Assembly (NCBI GenBank): GCA_001803635.1
Contig: MHDU01000037.1
Span: 1 to 41,316 of the forward strand
Source: Nitrospirae bacterium GWB2_47_37
GTDB lineage: Bacteria > Nitrospirota > Thermodesulfovibrionia > Thermodesulfovibrionales > Dissulfurispiraceae
Reading direction: 5' to 3'
DNA length: 41,316 bases
Shown in pieces: positions 38,670-41,316 of this stretch (positions are counted from its first letter, which is position 1; each line of letters begins with the position of its first letter). The notes under the pieces are model-generated. The model ran no database searches. It had not been told where the DNA came from and saw only the letters and a program-made list of their open reading frames with translations. The position numbers and the translations under genes are program-made.

Positions 38670-39629
38670 ATGAACATTTTTAGATTTGTTTCTATTTTAA
38701 TTGTTGCCTTATCCCCGGCCCTGCTTCTCGCCGAGGAATACACGATTAAGAAAGGCGATACCTTATGGGACATTTCCGAAGAAAAGATGAAAGACCCGTT
38801 CCTATGGAAAAAGATATGGGAGGCAAACCCTCACATAAAAAATCCACACCTAATATTCCCTGACCGGAAACTGAATATCCCGGATGACCTGACAAAAAAA
38901 GAAGACATAAAAGAGGACAAGGCGATCGCATCCAAAAAGTCTGAGGCAATACAGCCCGTAAAGATAACGCCGAAGAAAATACCGATACGTCAATGGGGAT
39001 ATCTTGTTTCAAAGGAAGCGCTCCTGCAGAGCGGGTTCATTACGGATGCCGTAACTGTTCCGGGGAAAATATCGGGCTCGCCCAAAAAGCAAGACCTTAT
39101 GGGACGGGGCGATTATGTATATATAGAAACGGATAAACCCTCAAATATCGGAGACAAATTTTATATATTAACCGCCGGCAAAAAAATCAGCCATCCTGTA
39201 ACCGAAAAATTGGTAGGTTATCTGGTAAAGATTAAGGGTGTCCTTGAGATTCAAGGGGAAGATAACGGAAACAAAAAAGCATTGATCGTAGAATCATACG
39301 AGGAAATAACGCCGGAAGACAAAATCGCACCCTTTTATCCTGTCGAACCTCCTTTAAGGCCTGAAAAAGAAAGAAGGCCGGCTGTTAACGGTACGATTAT
39401 AAAATTGTGGAATGATTACAATATAAGCGGCGGCGGCGATATTGTTTATCTTGACAAGGGAGCAAAAGACGGTATTGAGGTCGGAGATGTTTTCACCGTA
39501 ATCTCAGGCGAAAAACCGCATGTCAATATAGGAACCGCTCAGGTAATAAGCCTAAAAGACAAAACCTCCGTTGCCTTATTGAAAAAAGCTGTCGGCGAGA
39601 TAAAAACAGGAGATTCGTTCAGGAATTAA
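38670..39629 (+). CDS. Exported LysM-domain protein
   Basis: A 319-residue protein: Sec signal peptide (residues 1-21, cleavage after LLLA), LysM domain at about 25-70 (EYTIKKGDTLWDISEEKM...HLIFPDRKLNIP), a linker of about 60 charged residues, then a C-terminal beta-rich region with DIVYLDKGAKDGIEVGDVFTVIS. LysM binds peptidoglycan, so it acts at the cell wall. AGGAGA lies upstream. It is followed by a strong terminator. Confidence 0.9.
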   Translation: MNIFRFVSILIVALSPALLLAEEYTIKKGDTLWDISEEKMKDPFLWKKIWEANPHIKNPHLIFPDRKLNIPDDLTKKEDIKEDKAIASKKSEAIQPVKITPKKIPIRQWGYLVSKEALLQSGFITDAVTVPGKISGSPKKQDLMGRGDYVYIETDKPSNIGDKFYILTAGKKISHPVTEKLVGYLVKIKGVLEIQGEDNGNKKALIVESYEEITPEDKIAPFYPVEPPLRPEKERRPAVNGTIIKLWNDYNISGGGDIVYLDKGAKDGIEVGDVFTVISGEKPHVNIGTAQVISLKDKTSVALLKKAVGEIKTGDSFRN

Positions 39630-39630
39630 C

Positions 39631-39666
39631 AAAAAAGGGGGCTGCCGATCGGCAGCCCCCTTTTTT
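39631..39666. terminator. Bidirectional intrinsic terminator between the LysM gene and rpoD
   Basis: A perfect 36-base palindrome: A6, GGGGGCTGCCGAT/ATCGGCAGCCCCC, T6. It ends the LysM transcript on + and the rpoD transcript on -. Confidence 0.95.
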
Positions 39667-39678
39667 GGTTGCGATTTT

Positions 39679-41112
39679 TTAACTGGTCAATATCTTTAAC
39701 GCCCTTAACCTGCTCGGATGTTTCAGTTTCCTTAAGGCCTTTGCCTCAATCTGTCTTACGCGCTCCCTTGTGATGGAAAGATATCTGCCGACCTCTTCAA
39801 GGGTATGATCCCTGTCGACGCCTATGCCGAACCGCATCCTTATAACGGTCTCTTCTTTGGGAGTGAGAGTTCTCAATACCCGCTGTATCTGCTCCGAGGT
39901 CTCTATCCTTTCGGCATCGGAATATGGCGAAGGGCTTGCCTTATCCCCTATGAAATCCTCAAGCTCCGTATCCTCGTCGCCGATAGGCGTCTGAAGCGCG
40001 ATCGGGTCTTGAATGGCCCTGAAGACCTCTTCGACCTTTCTACCCGGCACCACGAGCTTCTTGGCTATTTCTTCGTTGGTCGGTTCGCGTCCTAACTGCT
40101 GGGTAAGCTCCCGCGATGCCTTGGTGACGCGGTTGTAAAACTCCATCATATGAACAGGAACGCGGATCGTCTTTGTCTGATCGATAAGCGCCCTTGTAAT
40201 GGCCTGTCTTATCCACCACGTCGCGTATGTGCTGAATTTAAAGCCCTTCTCGTATTTGAATTTATCTACAGCCTTCATAAGGCCTATATTTCCTTCTTGT
40301 ATGAGATCCAATAAAGGCAATCCCCTGCCCACATAGTTTTTGGCTATATTGACAACCAGTCTGAGGTTCCTTGTGATAAGCTCGTTTTTAGCCTCAGTAA
40401 CAAGATATCGCGCCTTTGATATCCTGCTCCAAATGTCCTTTATGGCATCGACTCTTATGCCTGCTTCGCCCTCTACCCGTTTGTAATCGGCCTGAACTTC
40501 TTTCAAAAGTATTTCCAATTTTTTAGTGCTTTGGTCTTTTTTCTTTTTTTCGTTTATAGCCGACCTTAACTCTTTCAAGGCGCCGTATTTTTTAATCTTC
40601 CTGTCGGCGATCTCCACTATTTCCATCAACTCTTCAAGCCTTAAAAGGGTCTTTATAAGGGCTTCATCCGCCTTTTCTTCTTCCGTTAATAGTTCTTCCT
40701 CTTCTTCCTCGGTCTCGCTCGTTTCCAACATCTTTGTATAGAGGGGCAATCCCGATATGGTTTCCTTTATAATCCCTTTTCCTTCTTCGAGCTTTTTTGC
40801 AAGTTCCGTCTCTTCGTACTTGGTAAGGATGGAAATATCGCCCATGGAATTGAAGTATGCCTGAACCAGATCTTCCGCGCGCTCCGGCTCTTCTACCTCT
40901 TCTTCCGCCTCTTCTTCCGCGGGCGCGCCCTCTTCATAATCGACGACCTTAACGCCCATATCGCTGAGGACATCCATAAGGTCTTCTATTTCATTCGGAG
41001 AAAAGAATTCGGACGGCAGGGCCTCATTGATCTCGTCGTATGTTATGACTCCGCGCCTCTTGCCGAGGTTTACAATCTCTTCAAATATGTCTCTCTCTTT
41101 CATCGCAGCCAT
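39679..41112 (-). CDS. rpoD: RNA polymerase primary sigma factor (sigma-70)
   Basis: The housekeeping sigma factor. Region 1.1 (residues 1-70), acidic linker (EEAEEEVEEPE), region 1.2 (EDLVQAYFNSMGDISIL), a short non-conserved region, region 2 (RLVVNIAKNYVGRGLPLLDLIQEGNIGLMKAVDKFKYEKGFKFSTYATWWIRQAITRA in conserved order; core FSTYATWWIRQAI), regions 3 and 4 with helix-turn-helix TLEEVGRYLSITRERVRQIE. 477 residues, shorter than the proteobacterial form. I chose the ATG at 41112 (AAGGGG just upstream); an ATG at 41103 is also possible, and the TTG at 41130 lies in a terminator T-run. Confidence 0.95.
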   Translation of the reverse strand: MAAMKERDIFEEIVNLGKRRGVITYDEINEALPSEFFSPNEIEDLMDVLSDMGVKVVDYEEGAPAEEEAEEEVEEPERAEDLVQAYFNSMGDISILTKYEETELAKKLEEGKGIIKETISGLPLYTKMLETSETEEEEEELLTEEEKADEALIKTLLRLEELMEIVEIADRKIKKYGALKELRSAINEKKKKDQSTKKLEILLKEVQADYKRVEGEAGIRVDAIKDIWSRISKARYLVTEAKNELITRNLRLVVNIAKNYVGRGLPLLDLIQEGNIGLMKAVDKFKYEKGFKFSTYATWWIRQAITRALIDQTKTIRVPVHMMEFYNRVTKASRELTQQLGREPTNEEIAKKLVVPGRKVEEVFRAIQDPIALQTPIGDEDTELEDFIGDKASPSPYSDAERIETSEQIQRVLRTLTPKEETVIRMRFGIGVDRDHTLEEVGRYLSITRERVRQIEAKALRKLKHPSRLRALKILTS

Positions 41113-41134
41113 TAACCCCTTTACGAACAAAAAA

Positions 41135-41164
41135 AATTAAAGAAAGGAAACCCTTTCTTTAATT
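41135..41164 (-). terminator. Intrinsic terminator downstream of the 23S rRNA gene
   Basis: On the minus strand: 13-base perfect arms (AATTAAAGAAAGG / CCTTTCTTTAATT), GTTT loop, then a T-run of eight. It stops read-through of rRNA transcription before rpoD. It overlaps the rpoD promoter by three bases (see 41162-41189). Confidence 0.8.
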
Positions 41165-41189
41165 ATATAACGCAATTTAGATATTGCAA
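41162..41189 (-). promoter_or_regulatory. Sigma-70 promoter of rpoD
   Basis: TTGCAA (41189-41184), 16 bases, TATAAT (41167-41162). The predicted start, about 41155, lies inside the first arm of the terminator hairpin. Confidence 0.6.
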
Positions 41190-41245
41190 GTAAAAAGTTT
41201 GACAAAATATGGGAAGAGGGAGAGCAGAGGAGGAAAGGATAAAGA

Positions 41246-41316
41246 GGTCAAGGCTCACGGTCAATTAGTACTGGTAAGCTGAACACATTACTGTGCTTAC
41301 ACCTCCAGCCTATCGA
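41246..41316 (-). rRNA. rrl: 23S ribosomal RNA, 3' end (partial)
   Basis: The reverse complement reads GATAGGCTGG...GTGTAAGC, ...CAGCTTACCAGTACTAATTG and ...GTGAGCCTTGACC, the characteristic 3' end of bacterial 23S rRNA. It runs off the end of the window, and the 3' end is set by this pattern only. Confidence 0.93.

Noticed and set aside
41113-41130. TTG start of rpoD at 41130
   Set aside because: The codon falls in the T-run of the terminator and has no ribosome site; ATG at 41112 is preferred.

Overview
The window looks like a chromosomal segment of an anaerobic, Gram-negative-type bacterium, most plausibly Nitrospirota (Thermodesulfovibrionia-like) or a related deltaproteobacterial lineage. 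This is inferred from the gene set: ApgM-type phosphoglycerate mutase, DapL, a TatD–radical-SAM fusion, NtrC-type sigma-54 regulation, UbiX and a short RpoD. No sequence search was possible.

Layout. 1-6.2 kb: apgM and a TatD–radical-SAM fusion on +, then a tightly packed minus-strand cluster (yggS, proC, yggT, divIVA-like, hisS). 6.2-9.9 kb: a membrane histidine kinase and NtrC-type regulator, followed by two small exported proteins; the first has a textbook sigma-54 -24/-12 promoter. 10-12.2 kb: dapL, folK, yjbQ and a 50-residue cysteine-rich protein. 12.2-14.3 kb: sigma-70 promoter, c-di-AMP (ydaO-type) riboswitch, intrinsic terminator and a KimA-like potassium importer, which is a complete regulatory unit. 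14.4-17.1 kb: polX and ubiX, separated by about 450 bp that contain two long inverted-repeat elements.

17.2-28.6 kb is an accessory-rich stretch: a single-chain R-M-S restriction enzyme (AloI-like) with a BrnT/BrnA pair, a C5-cytosine methyltransferase overlapping a Vsr nickase, an AbrB/PIN toxin pair, a second decayed PIN tail, an orphan membrane protein, an Ap4A phosphorylase-like enzyme, a truncated YkgJ-like fragment and an unrecognised protein. The heme genes hemH and hemG/Y sit inside it.

28.7-35.5 kb: a minus-strand, partly overlapping run galT, glgA, soluble multi-sensor kinase, receiver-only regulator and RlmD/TrmA-type methyltransferase, linking glycogen/sugar metabolism to signalling. 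35.6-39.6 kb: RNase Z-like hydrolase, bioA, a toxin–antitoxin pair apparently inserted with duplication of the bioA 3' end and its internal promoter, and a LysM protein. 39.6-41.3 kb: bidirectional terminator, rpoD, and the 3' end of a 23S rRNA gene, with no 5S gene between them.

Most core genes are ordinary. The most interesting parts are the two inverted-repeat elements, the promoter-duplicating toxin–antitoxin insertion, the rRNA terminator nested with the rpoD promoter, the sigma-54-driven Lys/Ala-rich exported protein, and several fused, overlapping or decayed genes in the accessory stretch.
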